A DNA stretch of 58,000 nucleotides from Adiantum capillus-veneris (taxonomy: Eukaryota; Streptophyta; Polypodiopsida; Polypodiales; Pteridaceae). The DNA lies in the NCBI GenBank assembly GCA_014529385.2, contig CM043953.1, forward strand, positions 81,974,338 through 82,032,337. Direction: 5' to 3'. Shown here in pieces: positions 46,788 through 57,420 of the stretch (positions are counted from its first letter, which is position 1; every line of letters begins with the position of its first letter). The notes below the pieces were generated by a model. That model did no database searches. It was not told the DNA's origin and saw only the letters and a program-made list of their open reading frames with translations. The position numbers and the translations under genes were made by a program.

Positions 46788-48009
46788 TGTTAGGTGCAGT
46801 GGAATGAATGTTTGAACTTTGCTCAAGATGAGTGCTCCGAACTGTGCTCAAGGTTCCTTTTTGTTCTTATGGAAGGGAGAGCCTTCCGTTCTTAGTGAGA
46901 GAGTGCTATGATCATAAACAAAGTGAATGGACATTGTGCGTGAAAGTGCATGAGACTGAGAGATAGAGAAGAGAATACGAAACCAAAGACGTTGTAAAAC
47001 CACCTCCAAGGGAGGGCCCTACTCTCTATGGCGAGAGCGGTCTACTTATGATTGCACAAATCTCTCCAATGCTTGGAGTTGCCGATGATGTTGACGACGA
47101 TGAGGACGACGACGAGACGGGCCAAAAACTGAAATCGCTAAGAGCTGAAATCTGCAAATCTTTATTTGCTGAATTCTGACTCTTATGTCGGTGACGATGT
47201 CGATGACGACGGTACGACGACGAGGCGCTGAAAACGCAGATGCTGAATCTCCGTTTTCTGGGCTGAAACTGTAAACCTTGCGGAAACTGACCGTGCAGCG
47301 AGGAACTGTTGCGGGAAAGTGAGATCTGCGAGGTTTGGGGGTTCTTCTGCGATGTCTAAAGGCTGAAAACTGAAAACGCTGGTGTTGCTTAAGGTTCCGT
47401 CGCGGTAATCTGCAAAATGTTGAGGTTGGTCTGCAAATAAAAAACACTAGGGCTGAATTTTGTGCTTTTGCAAAACGCTAGGCTTCTGCTGTGTCTTGCT
47501 GTCGCCGGGTTGGTCTGCAGTGCAAAACACTGGGGCTGATCTGCAATGGAGAAAAACATTGGCTCTCCTTGGCTGAAAACGCTAAGTCTCCTGCCCGGGG
47601 GGGGGTCTTGCTGAGAAGTTGCCTGTTGAGCAAGGTGCTCCTGTTGCCTCTTCTGCCAATTAGTGCTAGTCTAGGTTTGCTTATATACAAACTTACTCAA
47701 TTTGCCTTACCTACTTTCCAACAAAAGTCACTTAAAAATAATAAGTGAAAAATGTCAAAAATAGGGACAATATGATAAATGCACTGGAAAATTCCCCTGA
47801 AGGATACTGATGGATTCTGATGGGAATGCTTATGATCATGCTGTGTGCAACTAGAGGATATGCATCTACACTAAGTGTCTGGACATGCACGGTTTGCGAA
47901 CAGACTCACAAAAGTGCCAGATCACTATTTAATCTAATGACTGGACTGACTGAACCCTTGTCGTGCTGTAGCTTGTCCACGGACGCATAGGGTTGGATGT
48001 CACGTGACA
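46788..48009 (-). repeat. E4 5' LTR
   Basis: On the minus strand it starts TGTCACGTGACA and ends CACCTAACA. TATATAAG (minus) lies at 47680-47687. High similarity to 43669-44901; the length difference is partly the poly-G tract. Confidence 0.93.
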
Positions 48010-48405
48010 TGGCCCCAAAGACTGGTGCCCCTGTCGGTATTTCTTTTTGTATTTATCTGTGTTCAAAGTACAAGAGGGCGGGTAGGTGCTCACTCTGAGA
48101 CTCTGCGTCCAGATGCTCTGAGAAGTGAGGCCTTGCCCACTTATTTAAAGATACAAGGGATGCCCAAAAGCAGAGCCCCAAAAGCACTTAAACTCAAAAG
48201 CTTTTACTCTAAAAAAGCAAATGTCTCAAAAGCTGCTTTAATCAGCCAACGTAATTTTAGGAAAATCCGTACGTTGCCATGTCAGCATGTCAACGTATTT
48301 TCCGCCGTAAATCTCACCGCGGTTTTCGAGTTGCCACGTCAGCCTATCGGTGCAATTTTCGGAGGTCTGCCACATGTCACTGGCCAGCCACATCATCTTG
48401 TGATA
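48010..48405 (-). repeat. E5 3' LTR, right segment
   Basis: Resumes after the E4 target copy TGGCC, matches X1 (GGCCCCAAA...CGGTATTTCTTT), and ends CTTGTGATA beside a purine tract on the minus strand. Confidence 0.85.
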
Positions 48406-48420
48406 TACCCCCCTCTTGAA
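48406..48420 (-). other. E5 polypurine tract
   Basis: On the minus strand TTCAAGAGGGGGG runs into the LTR edge. This identifies the LTR as the 3' one and fixes the E5 orientation. Confidence 0.7.
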
Positions 48421-48989
48421 AGAAGTGTAATCGCCCTCAATTACGCCTGCAAAACAGACAGAGGCCATAAACTGTCTTAGTAGACATTGACTGATAGTAC
48501 CGACGTACTAGGCACAACACATCTAGCAGATGTACCAATCGACAGTCACATCACCGGACATCACAAGACAAATCACATTCAAATTCATTCCAAATCTGAG
48601 ACTATGATTAATCGGCAACGTATTTAGCAATCGCATCTAGATCCAGTGGGGACCTCACAGATGCCCGATTAACCAATCCATATTGCAATCATGTCTATAG
48701 AGATTTATGAGACCGAAATGCTACAGTCATTTCTTCTATCAGTTGCCGCACTCAAACAAGTCAAGTACCGATCAATCAATATCATATTCATTTTCGGGAA
48801 TTCCAGTTCATCAAGTCATTAGCGGAATACTATCAGCCCAGCAGTTTTCCTGAAACCCAAAGAGACATCAGTGACTCTATATCAAAAATTGGGGTAATCT
48901 GTTGATAAAGGAGCGGAGTGACTCCCCTCATGTGTAAGCGCACCGCACTAGATTCACCCATGCTGAAATCGGGGCTCTATCGAAGTAGA
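48421..48989 (-). other. E5 3' untranslated interior
   Basis: No coding frame between the end of pol and the polypurine tract. Nothing recognised. Confidence 0.5.
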
Positions 48990-50208
48990 CTACGCTAACC
49001 TGAATGCTTCAAGGTGAAGTTCCATAATCTGAGAAATATTTGCTAGGTCCTCCTCCTCCATCCACTTCGCATCCAATGCAGGATAGTTCTTGAATTTAAC
49101 CAAGAACCGCCTAATCACTTTACCTTTAATCTTTCTATCTTTATGTGCCAGTATCTGTTTTGGAACGAGTATCTCCTCGCTTTCCTCCACTTAGGGTCGC
49201 TTATCTGGCTCCCCATCATCGGGCACATCGCCTTTAAAAGGCTTCAAGAGACTCACATGAAAAGCATTGTGAATTCTCCAAGTATCGGGCAACTTTAGTG
49301 TAAAGAAGACATCATTAATCTTTTCTTTTATCTGGAAAGGTCCGTAGTATCTCATGCTAAGCTTTGGAAAAAGCTGCTCCTTTCGCTTTTTCTTTCTCAG
49401 GCGTGCCTTCTCAAACCGTAAGAGCACCCAATCGTCTCCCTTTGATTTCAAATCGCGACGGTGTCGATCTGCTGCCTTCTTGTGTCTTTCTTGAGATTTT
49501 GCAAAAGCCTCTCGGACCTTGGCAAAAGCAGTGTCCAAGTCCCTCGTGTACTGGTCAGCTTCAAAAATCTTATCTTTTGTGCTTAGGAAGGGTGGAGCCT
49601 TCGTAGCACCTTGAATAATTTCAAATGGCGCCTTTCTCGTCGAAGAGTGGATCGTGTTATTGTAGGCAAATTCCACCAAGGGCAACAACTTTTCCCATTT
49701 AGTCTTTTGATCAGAAATCTAAGGCTTCAATAAATAAAGTACGGCTGAATTTGCAATCTCAGATTGCCCATCTGTTTGCGAGTGGAAAGATGACGAGAAC
49801 TGCAACCGTGTGCCAATGTTTTCCCAATTAGCCTTTCAAAACAAACTCGTGAATTGGGATCTTTGTCAGAGACTATTGTCTCAGGCATGCCATGTAATCT
49901 GAATATCTGGGCAATGAACAGTCTCGCTAAATGATCCGACTTGATTGTTTTCTTCACTCGAATGAAATGAGCTTGCTTGCTAAATCTGTCAATAACAGTC
50001 CAAATACCATCGTGCTCACTTTGTGTCTTCGGGAGATCAAAAATGAAATCCATAGCAATACTTTCCCAGGGGCGGGTGGGAATGGGTAGAGGCTGTAACA
50101 ATCCCTATGCTTTATGCTGTCAAACTTGACCTTCTGGCATAGCAAGCAACAACGTACAAAATCGTCCACATCCTTCTTGAGTTTCGGCCAAAAGAAGTAT
50201 AGCTCCAC
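48990..50208 (-). pseudogene. E5 integrase with chromodomain-like tail (broken)
   Basis: Read minus-ward from 50208: zinc-region end CCLLCQKVKFD, core with MDFIFDLP, VDRFSKQAHF-like and VSDKDP blocks (to about 49850), then [12 protein letters not shown] (49688-49650), [10 protein letters not shown], a stop at 49191, and the tail RRFLVKFKNYPALDAKWM in the 48990-49190 frame. At least three frame changes are present. The product would have joined element DNA to the chromosome. Confidence 0.88.
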
Positions 50209-51133
50209 ACCTTTTAAGGTGGTATCAATGCCGCGGTGACCCGAATGGTGGACAATGGCATTCAGTCAGAACCTTTTCCCTCAACGGTTGTGTAACGCAC
50301 AACACCGTTTTCCTCATCAAGTAGCAATATTGTATGGAATATCCCGCTACTACCTCCCCATTATGTATTCAACTCAATACATCTGAAAAATTTGGATCTG
50401 TGGCGTACTGATCAACCATGTCCTCGAAGCTTCTATGATGAATCGTGGAAATAGCCAAGACTAACGGCTTCTGGGACAAAGCATCTGCCACCAAGTTCTT
50501 CAGTCCTTGTACATGGACAATCTGGAAGTGAAAGTGTGACAAGATGTCAGCCCACCGCATCTGCTTTCTCGCTAGCTGCTTCTGTGACAAGAAGTGGCGT
50601 AGACTCTGATGGTCAGTGAAGACCGTAAAATCGGTTCTGAGAAGGTAATGCCGCCACTGAGTAAGAGCATGGATAACTGCCAAAAGCTCTTTCTCATAAA
50701 TCTGTGCTGTCAATTCCAGCCTTGAAAACAATCGGCTCTCATAAGCAACGACATGGCCTTCTTGCATTAAGATTGCACCCACAAGCATCACAATATATTT
50801 CGAATGACTTTTGCAAATCTGGCAAAGTCAATCTGGTTCGTAGTCAATTTCTCTTTCTAAGTCTGAAAGGCAGTCACCTCTGTGGGTCCCCATGAGAAAG
50901 GAACTCCTTTCTGTGTCAAGAAATGCAAAGGGGAAGCAACCTCTGCAAATTTTCTAATGAACCGCTGGTACATAAGCCCAAGAAGCTTCTTACTTCATGA
51001 ACACTCTTGAAATCGGGCCGATCACATATAGTCTCAATCTTGGCCGGGTCCATTTGTACTCCTGCTGCTAAGACGCTGTGTCCCAAAAAGTGCGTCTCCG
51101 GTAAGAAAAATTCACTCTTCTTGGCATTGATTA
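50209..51133 (-). pseudogene. E5 RNase H and RT C-terminal part (broken)
   Basis: The frame 50791-50369 carries QEGHVVAYESRLF, KELLAVIHALTQW, FTDHQSLRHF and LVADALSQKP, the RNase H and its connection to integrase. The RT thumb between 51133 and 50800 can be recognised only in scattered frames (GHSVLAAGVQ-like text near 51070). Frameshifted on both sides. Confidence 0.8.
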
Positions 51134-51738
51134 CTAACTTGTGATCTTGTAATGCCTGAAAGGCTCGTAGGGCAGATGTTGTACATGTTCTGCCTCATCC
51201 TTGGAGAAGACTATAATGTCATAAAAAAACGTGCCAACAAAAGATCTGTACTCTCTGAAAATCCTAACCATCATTCGGTTAAAAGTCGCTGGAGCATTGG
51301 TAAGGCCAAAAGGCATCACCAAAAATTCATATAAACCGAAGCTCGTCCGAAAAGCTGTCTTGTAGACATCTCCCGGCGCGATTTGGATATGATGATATCC
51401 GCTTTTCAAATCGATCCTACTGAAACAAGAGGATCCCTGTAATCTGTCAAGAATATCATCGATTCTCGGAACCGGAAATCTGTTTTTGATGGTGATTTTA
51501 TTGAGAGCTCTATAATCAATGCACATTCTCCAATATCCGTCTTTCTTTAAAACCAACAACATCGGAGAGCAGTAGGGTGAAGTACTTGGTTGGATAAGAC
51601 CCTTTTCCAAGAGGTCTTTCACTTGGTTTATAATCTCTTCATTCTGGGCTCGGCTCACTCGATAAGGTGGCCGGTTCGGTGGTGTGCTTCCAGGTATCTG
51701 ATCAATAGTATGATCCTCAAGACGAGATGCGTTAGAGT
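51134..51738 (-). pseudogene. E5 reverse transcriptase, catalytic residue lost
   Basis: Frame with [11 protein letters not shown] linker, [34 protein letters not shown] and [10 protein letters not shown]. In the last motif the first Asp of the catalytic pair is Tyr (codon at 51221-51223), so this RT would be inactive even without the frameshift after it. The gene is cut at 51738 by the copia element E6. Confidence 0.88.
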
Positions 51739-51990
51739 TACACCACCGGTACTTTGCCATTTTGTACGGCTAGTGATCGTCTCGGGTTGGCCACCCATCG
51801 CACATCATGTAGATTGCATGGGCGGACACTTTTAGCAAGCGTCTGGCTGGGTGCACAAATTTTTAGCCATTTTTGGGCTTTTATGTTTTTTGCACAAGTT
51901 ACACATTTTTGCCCTAACTCAACCTAAGATTCTATAAATGGAATGCTTAGCATTTAATAAATCAAGTGCACCGCATCCCTCTCCTAGTGC
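51739..51990 (+). repeat. E6 5' LTR (approximate right end)
   Basis: Matches 56632 onward: CATTTTGTACGGCTAGTGAT, GCCATTTTTGGGC, CCTAACTCAACCTAAGATTC and TATA box CTATAAATGGAA (51935). It begins TA instead of TG. Similarity fades after about 51960. Confidence 0.8.
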
Positions 51991-52572
51991 TTCCCTCCTG
52001 CAGGAGAATCGCACCAAAACCGGCACCAAAATCTACTAGCTTTTTGGACAGATCTGTGTTTTGCAGATCTTGCTGTGTTTTTTTCCGTGTTTTGCTGGCG
52101 TTTTTGGTGATTTGTGGTGTTTTACACGAAACGCTGATCTTGTGCACCTATGGGAGTGCCCAAGGAACAACAGATCTACACCTTGGACATGTATCTACAC
52201 CCAATGGGCACCATTTTCGGTACTTATTACTTGCTGTTTTTTCTCTGTTTTCAGCCCCTCGACGGCTGAAAAGTGCGAGAACCTTGTCCTCTGACACTCT
52301 GCGATGCTCCCGCACCAACTGGTGGCGTATAGGCATGCTGAAAATCTCTATTACAGCAGCTTTTTCAGCACCCTTTGCAGCGTTTTTTGGGCGGACAGCA
52401 CGCTGAATTTTTACCTCTTGTGCGGTTGAACCATCCCTTGCTCGCCAGGACATCATCCGGTGGTTGTCTGTGCGGTTATATCTTGGACTGCTACAGCCTT
52501 GGGAACGGTACCTTCATCGACGACTTGGGATCTTATCGATCTACCTTTGGGACTTCTCTCTGAGCACGCGAC
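51991..52572 (+). other. E6 leader between LTR and gag
   Basis: No gene recognised. The 146-codon frame at 51966-52406 has no known motif. A primer-binding site would be expected near its left end but no TGGTATCAGAGC is present. Confidence 0.4.
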
Positions 52573-53395
52573 ATGTCGACTCCGAAGCAGAAGGGACAAC
52601 AACAATAGTCCCAGAAGGGGGCCACTACGTCTTCTTCGACTACATCGGCATTTGCAAATGGTACATCCAACAATTATGCCCTCACCCAGTTTGCCAAGGA
52701 GAAGAAGTTGGATTTACACAACTATTCTGTGTGGAGGACACGAGTCCGTACAATTATTGCCTACCATCGACTCTAGGAATGGTTGAATGATTGCACCCAT
52801 TCGCCTCCTCAGCCTTTCCTTCCCACCGCCACTCAGGCCCAGATCGACGAGCGGTGGAAGTCTTCACCTTTCTTACGATGAACCTCTCAGACCGCATCAC
52901 GAAGGAAGTTTCCAAAGAGGAGTATGCACATCCATTGTGGAGACAGATTCTTGACTAGTTTGAGGAAACCTTGGTTGCCAGATAGATCACACTTGAACGG
53001 GAGTTGTACAACCTCTAGTTCAAGGATTTCAACTCACTTGAGGGGTTGACCCGCCGCATGCGGGAACTCTGGGACGGCGTTGTCTTTGCCGGAGGCGACA
53101 TCACCTCGGCACGCATGGCTTGCCTCTTACTATTGAAGCTTCCCCCCCGCTTTGATTCCTATTTTCAGAGTTTGCTCACATCTGGACGTACCTCTTTCCT
53201 TGCTTGGGACGAGATTCTCCCTTCCCTTAGACAGATTGAGAGGCAATCCGCATCCGAGCCGGAGGTGTTGTTGATGCAGAAGGAGCTTTGATAGCTCAAG
53301 GAGGTAACAAGAAAGCTAAAGGTAAGAAGAAGAAGAAGAACAAGGACATCGAATGTTACCATTGCTACAAGGAAGGGCTGAGAGAATTAGAATGC
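52573..53395 (+). pseudogene. E6 gag (broken)
   Basis: ATGTCGACTCCG opens a copia gag with LHNYSVWRTRVRTIIAYH, then DRITKEV..EEYAHPLW, RMRELWDGVVFAGG and LLLKLPPRFDSYFQSL, the usual UBN2-type capsid region. At least four in-frame TAG codons and one TGA cut it. The RNA-binding knuckle follows at about 53354 as CYHCYKEGLRELEC: the spacing is right but the zinc-binding His is Leu. Confidence 0.8.
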
Positions 53396-54742
53396 AGAAA
53401 GAAGAAGCAAGACGTGGCCAACAGGGAGAAACAGACTGCCTCGACTGCAGTAGTAGCCTCTCACGAGACAGCGGGGACTGCTCTTGTTGCGACTACGGGC
53501 CACGCTCTTGCTACATCGCAGTCAGGTACTTGGATTATTGACAGTGGAGCCACCACTCACATGACTCCCCAATATTCATGGTTTAGCTCTCTTAGGGAGA
53601 CTAACGGACAAAGGGTGACAACCATGAGATTCCAGTGTCTGGCACAGGCCAGATTACCCTCTTTTGTTCTACCTCAGAGCCGAAGTTCAGTTCAGTGGAG
53701 GTGCTTTATGTTCCGGACATGGCCTTCAACCTCCTCTCCGTGTCGAGTTTGGACTCTCAGGGAGCTGGCATACACTTTAGGAGTGGCACATTCACCATTT
53801 CTGATTCTACGATAGGTATTATTCTTGCACGTGGTGAGCGCGATGGTTCCGTATACCGCCTCACTACTCTTCTATCTAGGACCACGGAGTCTTCTTCTCT
53901 ATGTCATGCTCGATTTAGACATCTATGTTATCAACAACTTCAACAGGGTGCTAGGACCTCTATGGTGGAGGGTTTACCAACGATACGCTCCTCATCAGGC
54001 GTATGCGAGGCTTGCCAGTTGGGCAAGCAACACAGGGTTCCCTTTCCGAAGTAGGCATCCAACAGAGCTTTGGCATCACTTGCACTGGTTCACATTGATC
54101 TATGTGGCCCGATGAGCACACATTCATTTTTTGGCTCATAGTTTTTACTTGTGCTTGAGGATGATTTCAACAGGTACACTTGGGCTTGGTTCCTAAAGCT
54201 CAAGTCGGAGGCTTTCAGTTTTGTTCGAAATTGGAAGACGGTGGTTGAAAAGGAGGACTTGCACGTCAAAATGTATTCACGCAGATAGAGGGGACGAGTT
54301 CACCTCGAAGGACTTTGCACAATGGTGCAAGTCAGAGGGCATACAGTGCCGCGTGGCTACTCCTTGCACTCCTTCCCAGAATGGTGTTGTTGAGCGGAAG
54401 AATCGGACTATCATGGAGATGGATCGTGCGATGCTTGCACATGCTTCTTTACCCCGGGTTTACTGGGCAGAGGTGTGCAACACGACGGTTTACATCCAGA
54501 ACCATTCTCCTACCCATGCTTTGCAGGACATGACTCCTTATCAGGCTTACTACTGGTGCACGCCCTACGTTTCACACTTTCGAGTTTTTGGGTGTCCGGC
54601 CTTTGTCCATGTGCCAAAGGAGAAGCGACAGAAGTTAGACTTCAAGGCAAAGAAGCTCATCTTTCTGGGCTGTTCACGAGAGTCTGATGGATATCGGCTT
54701 TACGATCCAACGCCAAGACCACCACAGTTAGCTGTGATGTGA
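53396..54742 (+). pseudogene. E6 protease-integrase (broken)
   Basis: Protease active site WIIDSGATTHMT (about 53530), then a frameshift near 53625, the VEVLYVPDMAFNLLSVSSL block, the integrase zinc region (CHARFRHLCYQQL...CEACQLGKQHR), a stop at 54052, the core around HIDLCGPM (54093), another shift near 54220, then HADRGDEF and PSQNGVVERKNRTIMEM and the GCPAFVHVP end. The protein would cut the polyprotein and integrate element DNA. Confidence 0.85.
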
Positions 54743-56592
54743 CTTTCATGGAGCTCTTTAGCACACCTGCAAAAGGGCAGCATCCAAGCCTATACCTCCT
54801 CCTCGTCCACCTCCTACACCTGATCCTATTCCTGTTCCTCTTCCTGTACCCTCTACATGGCAACCAATTACTTCACCTGATCATGCCATTTCAGATTCGG
54901 ATTTTGATGTGGATGATGGTTCTCCTCGGGTGGAGGCGGTCCCACATCACAAGGAGAAGTTAGTACCTAGTTGGCTTTACTCTACGGTTTCTTTCTCCGG
55001 AGTCACGAAGTTACCAGACTCGCCAAACCCTGGACAACCTCGACGTTCTGCACGCCTCAAGGACATGCAAGTTTATGATGGTGTAGAGTTCGTGAACTTT
55101 GCACTCGTGTCTCAGATTCAGGCTTCACCAGTTGAGCCTTTCTTGGTGGAGGAAGCACTAACATGATTGTTGGAAGCGTGCCATGCAGACAGAGATAAAT
55201 GCTATCGAGCGGAATAAAACCTGGACTTTGGTTCCAGGCCCAACTACGAAATGGATTTTCAAGACAAAGTACAAGGCCAATGGTTCCCTCGACAAACACA
55301 AGGCGAGACTTGTTGCTCGAGGTTTCACACAGCGACCAGGGGTGGACTTTGACGAGACCTTTGCTCTCACCGCTCGCATGACTACCATACGCACAGTGTT
55401 TGCTCTCGCAGCCAACTTTGGTTGGTCTATCTTCCAGATGGATGTCAAAAGCGCGTTTCTGAATGGAGATTTGGATAAAGAAGTTTATGTGGAACAACCT
55501 CCTGGGTTTCGTATACCTTGGTCTATCAGTTGTGGAAAGCATTGTATGGAGGCTGGACGACAGTGGTACCTCACACTTCACCAGTTTCTCGTGAAGTTGG
55601 GGTATGGCGTACCTCACTAGATTCCAACTGTTATGTTGTCTTTGATGGCTCTTTGGTTGCGATAGGGATTGTCTATGTGGACGATCTCAGTTTCACAGGT
55701 TCTTGGACTAGCAGGATCAAGTTGATCATGAAAGTTATGGAGACGCGTTTCAAGATGGCCGATCTTGGGCTTCTTCACTATTTTCTTGGATTACAGATTT
55801 TTCAGACACCAGACGGCATCTTCTTTTCTTAGCGGAAGTATGCGAATGCTATCCTGGAGAGATTCCAGATGACGGGCTGCAGATTGATTGGCACTCCTCC
55901 TGATCTCGGAGAGAATGTATCGCTTCACGATCCTTCCCCACGGATTGACTTGGGGCAGTACATGAATATTGTTACCTGCCTCGTATGGCTGGCTTATTCC
56001 TGACCAGACATGTGTTACACAGTTTCTGTCCTCAATTCCTTCAACACTCGACCTCATCAACGACATTGGCAGTGTGCCAAGCGTACTTTGTGAACATCAA
56101 CGGCACCTTGGACCATGGTGTGTTCTATGGTCGCTCCAAGGGTTGCACCTTACTTGGTTGGTGTGATCCAGATTGGGCAGGAAATTCAGGTACTCGGCGC
56201 TCTACTACAAGAGTAGTTTTCACACTCGGCTCAGGACCCATTTCTTGGAGCAGTAAGTGGCACCCACTGTTGCGCTATCTTCTACAGAGGCGGAGTACAG
56301 AGCAGCTTGCTATGTTGTTTGTGAGGCCATATGGCTACGGAGATTATTGGGAGAGTTGTGTTTTCCCAAGACTGCTACAACTTGTCTTTTGTGTGACAAT
56401 CAGAGCTGCATTGCTATTGCCAAGAACCCTATCTTTCACGCTCGGACTAAGCACATTGAGGTGCAATACCACTTTGTTCCGCAACGGGGTTTGGGTGTTG
56501 ATCTTCATTTGGAGTATGTTCCTACAACGGACAATGCAACAGACATCTTCACGAAGGCTGTACCTCAGTGGACTTTGGCTTCTCACCTTTGA
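54743..56592 (+). pseudogene. E6 reverse transcriptase-RNase H (broken)
   Basis: After a Pro-rich linker: the NPGQPRRSARLKD motif, then MQTEINAIERNKTWTLV, KTKYKANGSLDKHKARLVA, TFALTARMTTIR and MDVKSAFLNGDL (to about 55470). A frameshift near 55530 precedes the catalytic IVYVDDL (about 55670), and a TAG follows at 55831. RNase H is present at 56257-56592 with ALSSTEAEYRA, CDNQSCIAIAKNP, RTKHIEVQYHF and DIFTKAV. Typical copia order and motifs. Confidence 0.88.
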
Positions 56593-56631
56593 CTCCGCTG
56601 TGTTGTCTCAACATTTGGTGCTGAGAGGAGG

Positions 56632-56919
56632 TACACCACCGTTGCTTCGCCATTTTGTACGGCTAGTGATTGTCCCTGGTTGGCCACTCATCGCACATCC
56701 TGTAGATTGCATGGGGGGACACTCTTAGGAGGTGTCCGGCGGTCATTTTCTGAGTCTGGTTGGGTGCACACTTTTTTGGCCATTTTTGGGCTTTTATGTT
56801 TTTTGCACCAATTACACATTTTTGCCCTAACTCAACCTAAGATTCTATAAATAGAATGCTTAGGGTCTTGTAGTCATTCAGATTGTGTATTGAGAGCACC
56901 ATTTGCAGAGCACTTGTGT

Positions 56920-56983
<64 letters not shown>

Positions 56984-56985
56984 AT
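56632..56985 (+). repeat. E6 3' LTR (approximate right end)
   Basis: It follows a polypurine tract (CTGAGAGGAGG, 56621-56631). It starts TACACCACCG and contains CTATAAATAGAA (56844) and the same words as the 5' LTR. It ends in or near the CT repeat at 56922-56980. Confidence 0.8.
56922..56980. repeat. (CT)n microsatellite at the E6/E5 junction
   Basis: About 59 bp of CT. It hides the exact right end of E6. Confidence 0.95.
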
Positions 56986-57420
56986 GTCTTTGGTGCGCGT
57001 GGCTCACACTCTTTCTGCGGCTCACTCTCATAAGATGGTGGCAACTCGCCTAGCAGGCCTTCAGGAAAGCAATTGGCATGAGTGTGGAGAAAATCTTGGC
57101 GTTCTTTATCAAGTTGAGACATATTTGTCCTGTGTTCATCATTTAACTCTTTCAAATAGATCGAGTAAACAAATAGACTGGATTTCATTAATTTCGTAAC
57201 AGCCGAAGTCGATACAATAGGGACAGACTCGCCCTTCAATTTCACATCAAGTACAATTTTTCGGCCCTTTTCATTTGTCAATGTCTCTTTCTTTGCCCGA
57301 TAATCGACCACGGCGCTCTTCTTATGGTACCAAGGGACTCCAAGGAGGACATCACAACCTTCCAAGGGCATGATGTAAAAGTCCTCGTGCCCTAAATAGT
57401 AAAATACCCCTGACAATGCA
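56986..57420 (-). pseudogene. E5 protease C-terminal part and linker to RT
   Basis: Minus frame with LGHEDFYIMPLEGCDVLLGVPWYHKK-type text (as in the E2 GCDVILGMPWH block), a VSTSAVTKLMKSSLFVYSIY segment and the LLGELPPSYES linker, where E6 interrupts. The Glu-Arg run that ends the frame is only the CT repeat. Confidence 0.8.

Larger units (their letters stand above)
43669..48009 (-). mobile_element. E4: complete non-autonomous LTR retrotransposon
   Basis: 4341 bp with two LTRs of about 1.23 kb, a PBS, a polypurine tract and an exact 5-bp duplication TGGCC (43664-43668 and 48010-48014). The 1.9-kb interior has no protease, RT, RNase H or integrase and contains one main ORF. Mobilisation must have used enzymes of another element. 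It has the layout of LARD or TR-GAG-like elements but is shorter than typical LARDs. It is inserted in the 3' LTR of E5. Confidence 0.93.
51739..56985 (+). mobile_element. E6: Ty1/copia retrotransposon inserted in E5 pol
   Basis: Gag, protease, integrase, RT and RNase H follow each other in copia order (integrase before RT) on the plus strand, between direct repeats starting TACACCACCG (51739 and 56632). Because E5 pol continues on both sides, this is a clean insertion. The right end lies in or next to a long CT repeat, so the exact end and the duplication could not be fixed. No standard PBS was found. All genes carry stops or frameshifts. Confidence 0.9.

Noticed and set aside
52573-55831. 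Frequent TAG codons in E6 suggesting a reassigned code
   Set aside because: TGA and frameshifts also interrupt the same genes, and E2 pol and the host gene use standard stops; ordinary decay explains it.
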